From the NCBI RefSeq assembly GCF_036898095.1, contig NC_090746.1, positions 50,981,569-51,045,568 of the forward strand: a DNA stretch of 64,000 bases, written 5' to 3'. The DNA is from Palaemon carinicauda (lineage: Eukaryota > Arthropoda > Malacostraca > Decapoda > Palaemonidae). Under the pieces are notes generated by a model that saw nothing but the letters and a program-made list of their open reading frames with translations, was not told the DNA's origin and did no database searches. The stretch's first letter is position 1, and each line of letters starts with the position of its first letter. Positions 1 to 10,444 of the stretch are shown here, piece by piece. Made by a program: the position numbers and the translations under genes.

Positions 1-883
1 CGTAACAGTCCGGATAAGCCTCGAAATTCGGGAAGAATTCCACTTCTTCCAGCAAGATAGAGCCAACCCTTTCACTGATGTAGATTTTTCCAGTCGTGAT
101 TGGCATATGCTCGGCATATCTCCATGGGTTAGCTTCCGAGCAAGTGGGGAGGTCCTTAACCGAAATCCGTTTCGGTTGTTTAAGATTAACTAGAGTAGTC
201 CGGAATTGCTCCTGGGTTTCTCGTAGTTTTCGTTCCATGAGGGCTTCAAGCATCTTGAAGACCTCCTGAGTGGCCGATGGAAGAGGGTCCGGGGTGGCAG
301 AAGTCGAAGGAACAGGTTCCTCGGACGGTGCAGGAGTTGCTGCGGGAGTAGGAGCGGGAGTGACCTCGGTCTCCGAATCAGGGTATTCCACCTGATCTTC
401 CTCATAGTCGAGTTCCTCGCCCATGAGGTTTTTCTCCGTCTCTTCTGACACTTCCGACATACGTTCCACGTTATCGGAATCTAGATGGCACTCATGCATG
501 GACTGGGCCATGACAATATCAGGTTCCACCATGATCTGGACGGTGGGGATCTGATCACGGGGGACCACAGAGTCTTTGGATGCCTTTGGGAAAAGCAAGG
601 CCCTCAAATCTTCGTTGGCGAGATACGGTCCGGTGGCGTTCTTCTGGAAGCCACGCACCCATTTGCGTAGCTTCTCTCGAGCGTTGTCCCTTGCCTCCGC
701 AGAAGGAGGATCGTCGAACGCCTCGACCAAACGACTTTAGCAGACTGTACAGTTCTGCGGGTCCCAATATTTCAGGTCGCCTTTCTTGGCGGCGCAGGGG
801 GCGTGGGTCCGGCACGCTTTGTGCCCGTAGAAGTCCGGGCGCTTCACCCCGCAGAAGTTGCTCTCACACTTCATATACTCCTC
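1..883 (-). pseudogene. gag of element A, N-terminal part, with nonsense codon
   Basis: Gag-like ORF1 of DIRS element A, the presumed nucleocapsid-type protein. The frame starts at the ATG at 874 (MKCESNFC) and runs off the window at position 1. The N-terminus has a Cys/His-rich pattern (CxxxxC, then HKAC, HAPC and CTVC) that looks like a zinc-binding domain. Compared with copy B, the Lys codon after CTVC is TAA (plus-strand tta at 737-739), an in-frame stop near residue 46. The rest of the frame stays open and closely matches B, including the acidic stretch and the segment ISVKDLPTCSEANPWRYAEH. A putative 3' splice site lies 9 nt upstream of the ATG. The C-terminal half lies outside the window. 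Confidence 0.8.
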
Positions 884-1078
884 CTGTAAAAGAAAGAGAT
901 CATGAGTACATGGAAGGCATAAGAATGACTTACATTACTCTAAATTTGAGATATCTTAATCTAAATTTTTAAACATTAAATTAATTTACAAGGCATTTAA
1001 CTGCTTGAGAATAAAGAGCAGGAAAGGAAATAGATAGTTGAGAATAAAGAGCAGGAAAGGAAGTAGATAGACACATAC
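884..1078 (-). other. putative leader intron of element A (195 nt)
   Basis: On the minus strand the donor is CACAA|GTATGTG (GT at 1078-1077) and the acceptor is TTTCTTTTACAG|GAGGAG (AG at 885-884). The same donor and acceptor recur before gag in copies P, F, B and E. It is longer than in B because it holds a 33-bp tandem duplication. Confidence 0.6.
1005..1070. repeat. 33-bp tandem duplication
   Basis: Two adjacent 33-bp units (1005-1037 and 1038-1070) differ at one base. They lie in the putative leader intron of element A. Copy B has a single unit here, so the duplication arose after the two copies split. Confidence 0.85.
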
Positions 1079-1439
1079 TTGTGAATCCCGCCCAGTCGGT
1101 TACCGTAACCTTATCAGTAGGCAATTTCTTTTGTGGCCGAAGGTCACAAAACGGAAATCCATATGGATAAGCCGTGGTGGGTAGAAGCTAAGCTTCTAAC
1201 AAAAATTGCCTGCAGGGTGTAGCAGGGTCTGAGACCACTCAGATCCCTGGAGTAGAAGGGGTATAGGAGAAACCCCTTATTAAATGTAGGCTCCGGCAAT
1301 CGGCTGCACTAAGATACACAGAGTATGCTGGAATATTGTAATATGCAATCAAACAGCATAGCCACAATCTTGGATGGTAAGACAATACCTATATATAGAA
1401 GTGACCAAGCCATCTGGCTGCAGCATTTTGACTGTCGGC

Positions 1440-2160
1440 ATGTTGTCGGCAGGTATGGGAAGGGGTGCATGTCCCTTAACGTCTCAGGAGGGTGCCGGCA
1501 GATCGACAGGACGCCGGAGGCCGGTCCTGCAGGGTGGAAGGCATCAAGACAGACACACCGAGTATCTAAAGTATAATACCATCGTGGCGACCGCCGGCAT
1601 AGCGGCGGGTCGCCGGCAGGGGGTGGCGGCTCCGGCAGCCGAAGGCTGACAGCCTGGTGAGCTTGGATCAATTCATAAGATAGATATGTATATGGTTGTA
1701 TACCTAGACCGCCGGCAATCAATGCCGGCACGCCGGTGGCCGGCTCCGAAGGTCGGCCAGCTGTTACTAGGTAAAATGAGGGGTGGGACGTCGGCTCTAT
1801 GTCGACGGAGGGCGGCAGCCTCCGGCACACGGAAGGCTGACGTCTTAGAGGGGGAGGGCATCTTATGAAAGAATGTCACCTGAGGTAGTGGCGGGTATCG
1901 CCGGCAGTAGAGGCGGCAAGGGACCGGCACCAGGATAGAAAGAGAGAAAGGTAAGGAGGGATGGAAGGGGTAAAATCCCATACCCCTCCGGCATCCCTCC
2001 GGAGAGAGTGCACTCATGATAGGAGTGGATACTCCTAGCATCCGGCGGCAGGGAGCCGGCAGTCGGCCGGGTGCCTGGGGTAACCCAAGGGAGGGTTAGA
2101 GGGCACTCAAGAGGGGAGAATCCCCCGCCGGCCGGACCTCTGCCGGCAACCACCCCCATA
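1440..2160. repeat. GCCGGC-rich block in element A leader
   Basis: More than ten GCCGGC, CCGGCA or CCGGC occurrences are spread irregularly over about 700 bp. Equivalent blocks lie in the leaders of P (about 5340-6010), F (about 22140-23080) and B (about 40650-41370). The spacing is not a simple tandem period. Confidence 0.6.
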
Positions 2161-2996
2161 GAACGCTATGAAGGGTATGTGTACCAGAGCGCCCAGCTCA
2201 GCAGGAGAACAACGTTAGCCCTACAACTCCACCCAAGGGAGGAGTTGTAGGACTAAGGACAGATGTGTGTAGGCAAGCCTACACCAAAGGGATAGGTGGG
2301 GAGGGGGAAGAAAAAGTCTTTCTATAGAGGAGACTCTGTATGAGAACGGCCACCAAGGAAAGGGAGAACGCTCCCTAACCTAGGTTAGGTAGCGCAGAAT
2401 GAGAATGGTACAGGAGTACCGTCCCAAACTATAATAGGGCAGAGTCAACCCCCAGAGCTTAACCTAGAGAAGGAGGGCTAACTCCTAGGCTAGGAAAGCT
2501 TGAAAGACACATCGCAAGTTGCAGGGAGGAAGGAGTAACCCAACCAGGAGGGTCATTCCCTTAGGGTAGGCAGAGAAGCGAAAATACTCTGATTGTAGAC
2601 TAAATTCCCCTATATAGAAGGGGAAGCAAGATCACACAGAGGGAATGCCCGCAGGCAGGGGGATTAGGGAGCATATAGGGGTTCCTACATTAGGTTAGGG
2701 TGGAAAGATACGCAATCAACCCAGTCCCCTATATGGTCCCCAAAGGCGAAAACACTTACATCACAGTTAATAGTATGTTTAATAATGCCACAATCTTCAT
2801 AACTTAACCTAGGAACACTGGTAAATATCATGCATGAAAACAAGCACTAGGCTGTCCAGCCTAGGGGCTAAGCTAGCGATCTAGTATGGGGTCGAACGGC
2901 GACCGAGTCTGATGAGCGCTAAAACACGATATAAGTAATTCCTAGCTATGAAGACTAAATAACTAATAATATTAATTAGTTAAATGACCGGAGAGG

Positions 2997-3037
2997 GCTG
3001 TTCTGGCTAACTAAATAAAGCATGCAACATGAACAGC
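2997..3037 (-). other. conserved leader hairpin, element A
   Basis: Perfect 7-bp stem GCTGTTC (2997-3003) with GAACAGC (3031-3037) around a loop containing TGGCTAACTAAAT. Copies H and F keep the stem through paired changes (GTCGTTC with GAACGAC), with the loop motif retained. Confidence 0.5.
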
Positions 3038-3261
3038 GACGCCATAAAATGGCGCGTCCGGTATCGGCACAGCTCTGCAATAAAACTCAATATTTTACGA
3101 AAAGTAGAAGTTACTTTACGGCTAGAGCTTATCTAAACAATACTGGGACCTGGTACTCAACTTTCCAGAAGAAGGCGAGGCTGAAGGTAGCGACATAACG
3201 GCGATGTAAGCAGATGAAAAACGCACTCAAGGAAAATCCGACTAAAGCGAGAAGCTACAGG

Positions 3262-3623
3262 CAGAAGGATGAGGATGGACAGGACATCATTTAGCAATGG
3301 CGCCCGTTTGTTTACGTCTCGAGTACCAAAAGCAGCCACGGATGAGTGTAACTGTGGAACGGCTCCCCAGTTATTCTCCACCTTTCCATATCGAAGTGTT
3401 AACTCTATATGGGGTGCAGATAGCTATGTGGCGTGTTAATACATGCGTCCCCTGTTGATATACGATATCCTAGAGGGAAACCTTTAGGGTACTCGCACCA
3501 GAAGTTAGAATTCTGTGATAACCTTTAGTTTAATTCTCTGGGAATATCCACTGTAGTTAAATATACCCAAGGAAGCTACTGAAGGAACCTTCCATCAGGA
3601 CGTCATGGCTTGAGCCCAAAAAA
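3262..3623 (-). repeat. left inverted terminal repeat of element A
   Basis: Homologous to the left terminal repeat of B (42536-42898) and, inverted, to the right repeats of B, P and E. The outer end reads CATGGCTTGAGCCCAAAAAA on the plus strand. The inner boundary is approximate. Confidence 0.7.
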
Positions 3624-4445
3624 GTAATATCAAACAAGTGTAAAAAATTTGCCTGTGCTTCAATACAACTTTACCAGGATGGTTATATCATGCATGAAGT
3701 GTGAAGGTGCCTAGGCTAGGAAGCCTAGCACTCGTGAGGCTCATTCAGAATAGCCAAATTCACGACAACAAAGACATAATATAAGAATCCCTAGCTAAAA
3801 ATCTAAATAGCTAAAGTTATTAAAGCGTATAAATGTCGGGAAAAGGTCGTTCTGGCTAACTAAATGAACAGTAGAACGACCGCGTCACCGACGCCATCCG
3901 GCTGGCAACAGCTCTTGTTACGTTAATTACGATCTCAATCGAAAAGCAAAACTGGCAAGAGCTTACATTTACACAAGATAAAGATATTACTTAACTTTTC
4001 AGAGGCTGATGAGGCTGGGGAAGACATCATAAACTCCAAAAAACTCCAAAATAGCGCAAGAGAACTGGGAGATCACGGGTCTATCGAAGCTACATGCGAA
4101 AGAATGACGGTGGCGCCTCGGGTGGCAGACAGGCGCACTATTTGCGGTACGGTAGTTACTCGTCGAGAGCGATGTCTCTGGAACGACTCACCCTATTCTT
4201 GCCTCTCTTTCCCCTCATAGTGAAAGCTCTATTGAGGGTGTAGATAGCCATGAGACGTGTCAAGAATACGTCCTCTGATATTACGCGATATCCCTTCGTA
4301 AAATTTTTAGGGATATTCGCTCCAGGAGTTAGAATTCTGGATACCTTTGGTAAATTCTCTGGGATATATCACTGTAGTCAAATATACCTAGGAAGCTACT
4401 AATGAAGGAACTTCCATCATTACGACATGGCCTGAGCCCAAAAAT
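3624..4445 (-). mobile_element. DIRS fragment H: left terminal repeat plus part of leader
   Basis: Minus-strand DIRS family 1 fragment of about 820 bp holding the left inverted repeat (about 4160-4445, outer end CCTGAGCCCAAAAA) and part of the leader, including the CCTAGGCTAGG motifs and the hairpin at 3845-3881. No coding sequence remains in the window. It is cut at 3624 by the left end of A and abuts truncated P leader at 4446, which fits A inserted in H and H inserted in P. It is clearly more diverged than A is from B. Confidence 0.7.
3845..3881 (-). other. conserved leader hairpin, fragment H
   Basis: Perfect 9-bp stem GGTCGTTCT (3845-3853) with AGAACGACC (3873-3881); the loop contains GGCTAACTAAAT. 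It differs from the A and B stem by compensatory changes. Confidence 0.5.
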
Positions 4446-4446
4446 C

Positions 4447-6383
4447 AACATTAGTTATTTAGTCTTCATTGCTAGGAATTAGTTATATTAGGCCGACATT
4501 ATTCATTTTCGGCGAATGCAGGTAGCCGAATTAGTATGCTAGATTGCTAGGCTAGCCTAGCCCCTAGGCTTGATAGCCTAGGCGTCCTTGTTTACTCTCT
4601 TGCATGATATAATAAGTGTTCCTAGGGTTAAATTACAAAATGAAGATATAGGCATTTATACATATAAGATTCAGTGATTGCACATATGTTTTTTCGCCTT
4701 CTAGGAAGTATACAAGGAGTTTCGATGATCTTGGTAGTCGTCTCGCTTGCCCCTAACCTAACGCTAGGGCTCTTGTATACTTTCTCACCTCCCCAGTTAC
4801 CTTATTTAAGGTAATCCCTCCTTCTGAGGTAGCCTAGGCTACATCGTACCCCTCCTTACCTCGGATGCATTCAGGTAACGTTGGGCTAGGATTTTCTTTC
4901 CCCACTCCTTGCCATAGTACATGCGCTTTGAGTTCGGGACAGAACCTCAGAGTATAGTCTTTTGCCCCCAGCTCCCCATTAGGAGAATGTACTCTCCTTC
5001 TGGTCCCTGCTGGTGGGTGAAGGTGGAGGGGCTCTGCCCTTCCCCCTAGTCCACACTTGGTTGGGTTAAGACCCTTCCTCCCTGTGGCCTAGCGACTTGT
5101 CCTACCCCTGTCTTTCCTGGTTTGGGGGGCTAGCTCCCCCAGCCTAGGTAAGGCAGTCCCAGGGGATTCTACTCCTTATAGTTTAGGACAGGACACTAGT
5201 GCTGTACCTGCTCTGTGCTAACCTACCCTAGGCTGGAGAATGGATTCTTCCTACCTAGATAGGCTAGCCATGAACAGAATCCCCACCCCTACACTCCCCC
5301 TCAGGACCCTTACCCCTCCCCCTCTATCTCTTTGGGTTGGCTTAGCCATCACACCCCTGTCCGCCGTTCTACAACCCCACCGCGTGCTGGCGGGTTGTGG
5401 GTTCGGCTTGGTCCTTTCGTTGGTTAGTCCGAACTGCTACGCTTCCCGCATATTGTCGAATTATGGGATAGCATACGACAGGTCGGTCTGCCGGCGGAAG
5501 ACCTCACTATCCTTGAGTGTTCTTTGGTCCTCCCTTGGGCAGCCACCGGCAACTATAGCCGACTGCCGGCTCTGTTGCGACTGGATGAAAGGTTGCCACC
5601 CTCTCCCTTTCATTTGAACACTCCTTCTGGAGGAAGAAGGGGTATGGGTGTCGAGTACTACCCTTCCCTCTCTCTCCTCCTATCCTATCCCTCTCTCTCC
5701 CAGTGCCGGTCCACTGCCGCCTCCACTCTGCCGGCGACAGCCGTCAGTGTCTTCGGTATCCTATCTGTCTCATTGAATTATGTCAGTGTCGGTATACCTT
5801 TGCCGGTCACTTGCCAGCTGCCGGGGGCCGCCGACTTGCCAGCGATCTGCCATCGCATAAAGGTGTGTCGCCTTCTCTCTGCCGCATAGACTGATGGCTT
5901 GGAAGGGTCTTCCCTTGATGGAAATTTGCCGGCGCCAGGCGCATTTCCGGCATGCCGTCACGCTGCCGGCGCCATCCATCTTGGCTATACAGTGGACAGT
6001 CACTCCTTCCCCCTGCTGGCCCAGTGTCGGCAGTGATTATTGTGCAGCTATGGATAATAGCCAGTACATCTATGGTATAATATATACCCTAGACTGAAAA
6101 CTATTGTGTATAGTTGTACAGTAAAATTTTCCAGCATATTCTGTGCATCTATGCGCAGTCTCTTGCCGGGATCTAACCTGAATAAGGGGGATTAGTCTAT
6201 CCCTCCTTTTTCTTCTATACTGAATGAATTCAGCTCCCCCTCTCACTGTATCTAATTCCTCGAAGGAAGCCTAAGCTTGGCTCATCTAATGTGGATATTT
6301 CTTCCTCCTCCTAGGGCTCATGAAGAGCTCCTAGAATTAGTTATGGTGTGGGGTCACGGCAATTGACTGGGCTGGTTGCACAA
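4447..6383 (+). other. leader of DIRS element P, non-coding
   Basis: Equivalent to the leaders of A and B. It has CCTAGG/CTAGG motifs (about 4540-5240), polypyrimidine tracts and the GCCGGC-rich block (about 5340-6010). Sense ORFs up to 125 codons occur here but have no counterpart in the leaders of A or B. I see no RNA gene. Confidence 0.6.
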
Positions 6384-6544
6384 GTATGTGTCTTTCCTGC
6401 CTCTTTTCTAGCTTATCTATCCTAAGCTTATACATGATAAGAAGTCTTATATTATAAGTTTGATAACTTTAATACTAATCTAAGTTTACTGTAAGTCATA
6501 CTGTTATTGACTTCCAAAGACTCATTTGCCTCTTTCTTTTACAG
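6384..6544 (+). other. putative leader intron of element P (161 nt)
   Basis: Donor GCACAA|GTATGTG (GT at 6384-6385) and acceptor CTTTCTTTTACAG|GAGGAG (AG at 6543-6544) match those of A, B, E and F. Joining gives an open frame into gag, but no ATG is visible in the adjoining upstream exon sequence. Confidence 0.6.
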
Positions 6545-8432
6545 GAGGAGTATATCCGGTGTGAGAGCGCCTTCTGCAGCGTTCGTCGTCCTGATCTCTA
6601 CGGCCACCTGGCGTGCTGAACCCACGCCGGCTGTTCGATCTCCAAAGGGAACCTTCGTTATTGGGACCCGCAGGTCTGCACTGTATGCAAGAACCTGCTC
6701 GATGAGGCGTTCGACAACCCTCCGTCAGCGGAGGCCAGGGACATTGCCCGAGAGAAACTACACAAGTGGGTGAGTGGTTTCCAAAAGAACGCCACGGGGC
6801 CATATCTCCCAAACGAAAGGACGAGAGCCTTACTCTTTCCTAAGGCATCTGCGGATGCCGTCATTCCCAAGTCTGAGATCCCCTGCGTCCAACTGACGGT
6901 CGAACCGGACGTTTCAGATGCTCTCCAAGACTGTCATATCGACGAAGTGGAGATGTCGGATGTGTCGGATAATACCGAAAGGACCCTGATGGCTGAGGGT
7001 CAAGAAGAGGAAGACCAAGTGGAGACTCCTGACTCCGAGGGCGAGGTTGCCCACGCCCCTTCTGTTTCTTCCGTTGCCATTTCGGAACCAGTCCCCTCTA
7101 CCTCCGCCACTCCAGTACCTGCAGTGGTGGGCACCCAGGATACCCTCCAAGCTCTAGTGGCACTCCTGGATGAGAAGTTCCGCCAGGGGCATGCGGATCT
7201 TAAGAGGGAGATTATGCGTATGTCGAAACAGACGCCGAAGAAGATCAGCGTAAAGGATCTTCCCTCCTGCTCTGTGAGAAACCCTTGGTGGCATGCAGAA
7301 CACATGCCCAATACAAGCGGACGAATTGTCATAACCCTAAGCTAGCCGGTGTCCTCCTTGAAGAGGTGGAGTTGTGGCCTGGCTTTGAAGCCTTAGGAGA
7401 CCGAGCCTAAGGAGGTCATAGTATTTGACCATGCTAAGGCCCAAGCTCTTCTAGCCGACTGCCTCAAGAGCAGGGGCTACACCAACTCCAAGGTGCGGCC
7501 CTAAGCAAGAAGCACCCGTCTTTCCTTGCTCCTACCACCATGGTCTTTCCTTTCTCCAAAAAGGCCCTGCTGGCAGTGTTGAAGGCGGTGCAGGAAGGAA
7601 AACCCTGCCCTACATTGGAGGGATGTAGGCCTCTCTCCCTCGCCCTCCCTCCCGACGACAAAAGCTGGAAAGATATCCAGTTAACTTTCGCGGTAGGAAA
7701 GTTGGAAGCTGATGTCGCGGGACGTCAGTTTGACGAAAACCTCCCCAAGCTCACCGAATACCTTCTGCGTAGGGAGCAGGACACAAAATAGAGGCTGGCT
7801 GCCTCTCTGTCTCTTCAGGTACAGCTTGAGACAATGGCCGGGGACATTTGGGTCCCAGACTTCTACATGGTTCTTGCAAAGACCCACCTTGTCACCTTGA
7901 CGAAGGACTTGTATAGCTTCATCAAGGCCCGGAGAGCCTGTAGAAAATTCGTGTTTGCAGATGCCACCGTCAAACACAAACCCCGGAAACTGATTTCCTC
8001 CAACATTTGGGGCAAATATCTCTCTCCTAACGACCTCGTGAAAGAGATCGTTGACAGAGGCGCCACTGAGAACAGAACCTTCTCAACAATTGGGGCATGT
8101 CCCGAAAGAGGAAATCTTCTCAGGATGAAGGCCCCCAACCTAAGAAGAAGTCCAACAAGCCCAGACCCAAACAGCGTCAAGCTAAGCGCCAGTTTCCGGC
8201 ACCCGCTACTCCCCAGTTGGTGGCTCAGCCACAACAGACCTTTCAGTTGGTCCCTCAGCCGGTGGTGGTTCAGTCACCAGTATTCACACCTGCCTACGAA
8301 AGGCAGTCAACTACCTTTCGTCCCAAAGGTAGAGGTTCCTGCAAAGACTCCTCTCGACGTCCATCTAGAGGGAGAGGAGGGAGGGGAGCAGGCAGCCGAG
8401 GTGGTAAAACCTCGGGAAACCAGAAGCAATGA
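6545..8432 (+). pseudogene. gag of element P, broken
   Basis: Gag-like ORF1. The order matches copy B: Cys/His-rich N-terminus (CESAFC, then CTVC), the WVSGFQKNATGPYLPNE segment, an acidic stretch, the DLPSC segment, a VIVFDHAKAQ segment, a long helical middle and a tail rich in R and G (RGRGGRGAGSRGG). Breaks are an in-frame TGA at 6617-6619 where E has Arg CGA, frame loss near 7330-7400 with part of the middle missing, a one-base loss near 7495, a TAG at 7789-7791, and a shift near 8080 that throws gag into the pol frame, making an accidental gag-pol fusion. No ATG follows the putative splice acceptor: the Met of copies A and B is Ile here. Confidence 0.8.
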
Positions 8433-9721
8433 AATGCTTCTGGTGGGAGGAAGACTCCGCCACTTCCAGGATCGTTGGACCTTCGATCCTTGGGCCCACA
8501 GCATCATCAAGAAGGGACTAGGGTGGAGCTGGGTAACACCACCTCCAACCTTCCACCAATTCTTCCAACACTCTACCCCCGTCCTGGAAGAATATGTCCT
8601 AGAACTCTTGAACAAGGAGGTGATCAAGAAGGTAAAGTCCTCCAGGTTCCAGGGAAGACTGTTCTATGTTCCCAAGAAGGACTCCGACAAACTCAGAGTC
8701 ATTCTGGACTTGTCCCCTCTCAACAAGTTCATAGCGAACAACAAATTCAAGATGCTGACTCTTCAACATATAAGAGCCCTACCACCTCACAAGGCTTACA
8801 CGGTCTCAATAGACCTGGCGGACGCCTACTGGCACATTCCAATGAATCACCAGGCTTCCTCCTACCTAGGATTCAAGCCTCAAAGAAGGCAGTACACTTT
8901 CAGGGCCATGCTCTTCGGACTCAACGTAGCTCCAAGAATCTTCACGAAGCTCGCAGATACGATCGTCCAACAGCTACGCCTTCAAGGAGTCCAGGTGATG
9001 GCTTACCTAGATGATTGGCTGGTTTGGGGAGCATCCAGAGAAGAATGCTTGCATGCTTGCAGAAAGGTGACCCAGTTCCTGGAACATCTGGGTTTCAAAA
9101 TCAACACCAAAAAGTCTCGACTGTCTCCAGCTCAGAAGTTTCAGTGGCTGGGAATCCATTGGAACCTTCAGTCACACCGTCTTTCCATCCCTCTGAAGAA
9201 AAGGAAGGAAATAGCGGAATCTGTCAAGAGACTCCTAAAATCCAAACGGATTTTAAGACGACAACAGGAACAAGTGCTCGGCTCCCTCCAGTTCGCCTCA
9301 GTGACAGACCCAGTGCTATGGGCACAGCTAAAAGATGCATCGGGAGTCTGGAGAAGAAACGCATCCATCACTCGAAGAGATCTCAAGAGACCTCTACCAA
9401 CCAGGCTTCGCTCACTCCTGAAGCCATGGTCGGAGGCAAAGAACCTGAAAAGATCAGTTCCTCTTCAACCACCACCTCCGTCGGTCGCCATCCACACGGA
9501 TGCTTTGCTGGAAGAATGGGGGGGTCACTCCCATCAGCGACAAATTCAAGGAACATGGTCTCCCCTATTCAAGACATTTCACATCAACATCTTGGAGGCC
9601 ATGGCGGTTCTTCTTACTCTGAAGATACTGTCCCCTCGTCCTTCGATCCACATCCGTCTAACTTTAGACAGCGCCGTTGTGGTCAGATGTCTCAACCGTC
9701 AAGGCTCAAGATCGCCCCAAC

Positions 9722-9733
9722 TCAACCAAGTGC
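9722..9733. repeat. 12-bp target site duplication, left copy (non-LTR copy 1)
   Basis: TCAACCAAGTGC at 9722-9733 recurs at 14294-14305, bracketing the non-LTR element. Its position inside the RNase H codons shows what was interrupted. Confidence 0.9.
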
Positions 9734-9737
9734 GAAC

Positions 9738-10417
9738 ACATAAGTGTGGGACATGCAAAAAAACTGTTGAATAAATCAACCAGCTATGCAAAGGCCTTAA
9801 AATCAAAGGTAAATTTACCACAGGAGACAGCAACCCCACCTAGCACTGCCAGTAATCCTAAGAAAAGAAATACAACCTCTGATAATAAAGTATTGCATGA
9901 CAAGGTAATCATATTGCCTTCTGAGGCTCTGCCACAGCGTATTAAAAATGGGTCATTGCCCATTTCTGTACAGCCTTTGTCCCCCATTGCCAACAATAGT
10001 ACTAACCTCTCCCAGGCCATGTCCTTGCCTGATTTGATGGAGATGCCACCTGACACCAAGTTACCAGGTGCACCTGTATTGGGGAAGGTGCAAAAACCTG
10101 GTAGCTCAAATCCTACTAATCGGAAAAGAGAGAGACCTCCATCTCTCTCGCCCCCTTCTATAAGAAATATCAAAATTACGACGTCAAATAAATATGACGA
10201 TTTGTCTGTTGATATTTCTGATCTGGAAGTCAATTTAAATAAATCGGAAATTCAAGTGGAGGTCCACCAACCTCCTCAACAATCGGATCAAAAAGACAAA
10301 AAGAAAATCATAAATGCTAAACCCAATCTATCAAGACCCTCTTTAATAAAACCACCTAAAAATAGTGTTAGATCAAAAACTGCTAATGGGAAGACTCCAT
10401 CCAAGGGGTCTACCTAA
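9738..10417 (+). pseudogene. ORF1 C-terminal fragment, non-LTR copy 1
   Basis: The C-terminal part of the LINE ORF1 protein, from EHISVGHAKKLLNKS to the stop at 10415-10417. It lacks the three CCHC knuckles seen in copy 2 because of the 5' truncation. The remainder is Pro/Ser/Lys-rich and probably disordered. An open frame extends upstream into DIRS sequence, but that junction is an accident of the insertion, not a fusion gene. Confidence 0.85.
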
Positions 10418-10444
10418 TTATAAACAATAGTTTTTTCCTCCATT

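Larger units (their letters stand above)
1079..3260 (-). other. long leader of DIRS element A, non-coding
   Basis: About 2.2 kb between the left inverted repeat and the putative intron. Short ORFs on both strands are not conserved with copy B at 40.3-42.5 kb although the DNA is very similar, so I read it as untranslated. It has a GCCGGC/CCGGCA-rich block at about 1440-2160, several CCTAGG/CTAGG motifs at about 2380-2900, and a small hairpin at 2997-3037. It may hold the promoter and RNA packaging signals, but no motif proves this. Confidence 0.6.
1..3623 (-). mobile_element. DIRS element A (family 1), 5' part only
   Basis: This is the 5' part of a DIRS-type YR retrotransposon read on the minus strand; its right end lies left of the window. 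It holds the N-terminal part of gag (1-883), a putative leader intron (884-1078), a leader of about 2.2 kb and a left inverted terminal repeat ending at 3623 in the motif GAGCCCAAAAAA. It is nearly collinear with element B over 38.9-42.9 kb, including the leader, which marks both as recent copies of one lineage. Gag carries a nonsense codon. Its left end abuts sequence that looks like the leader of element H, so A probably inserted into H. Confidence 0.85.

Noticed and set aside
1309..2159. Several ORFs of 60-170 codons on both strands of the element A leader
   Set aside because: The nearly identical leader of B (40.5-41.4 kb) has frames broken by small indels, so the reading frames are not conserved. 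High GC alone explains their length.
5240..5889. Sense ORFs of 121 and 125 codons in the P leader
   Set aside because: No counterpart frame in the leaders of A, B or F, low-complexity Pro/Ser/Leu composition, and no recognisable domain.
9677..10417. Apparent fusion protein joining DIRS sequence to LINE ORF1
   Set aside because: The join sits exactly at the target duplication of the LINE insertion, so the continuous frame is an accident.
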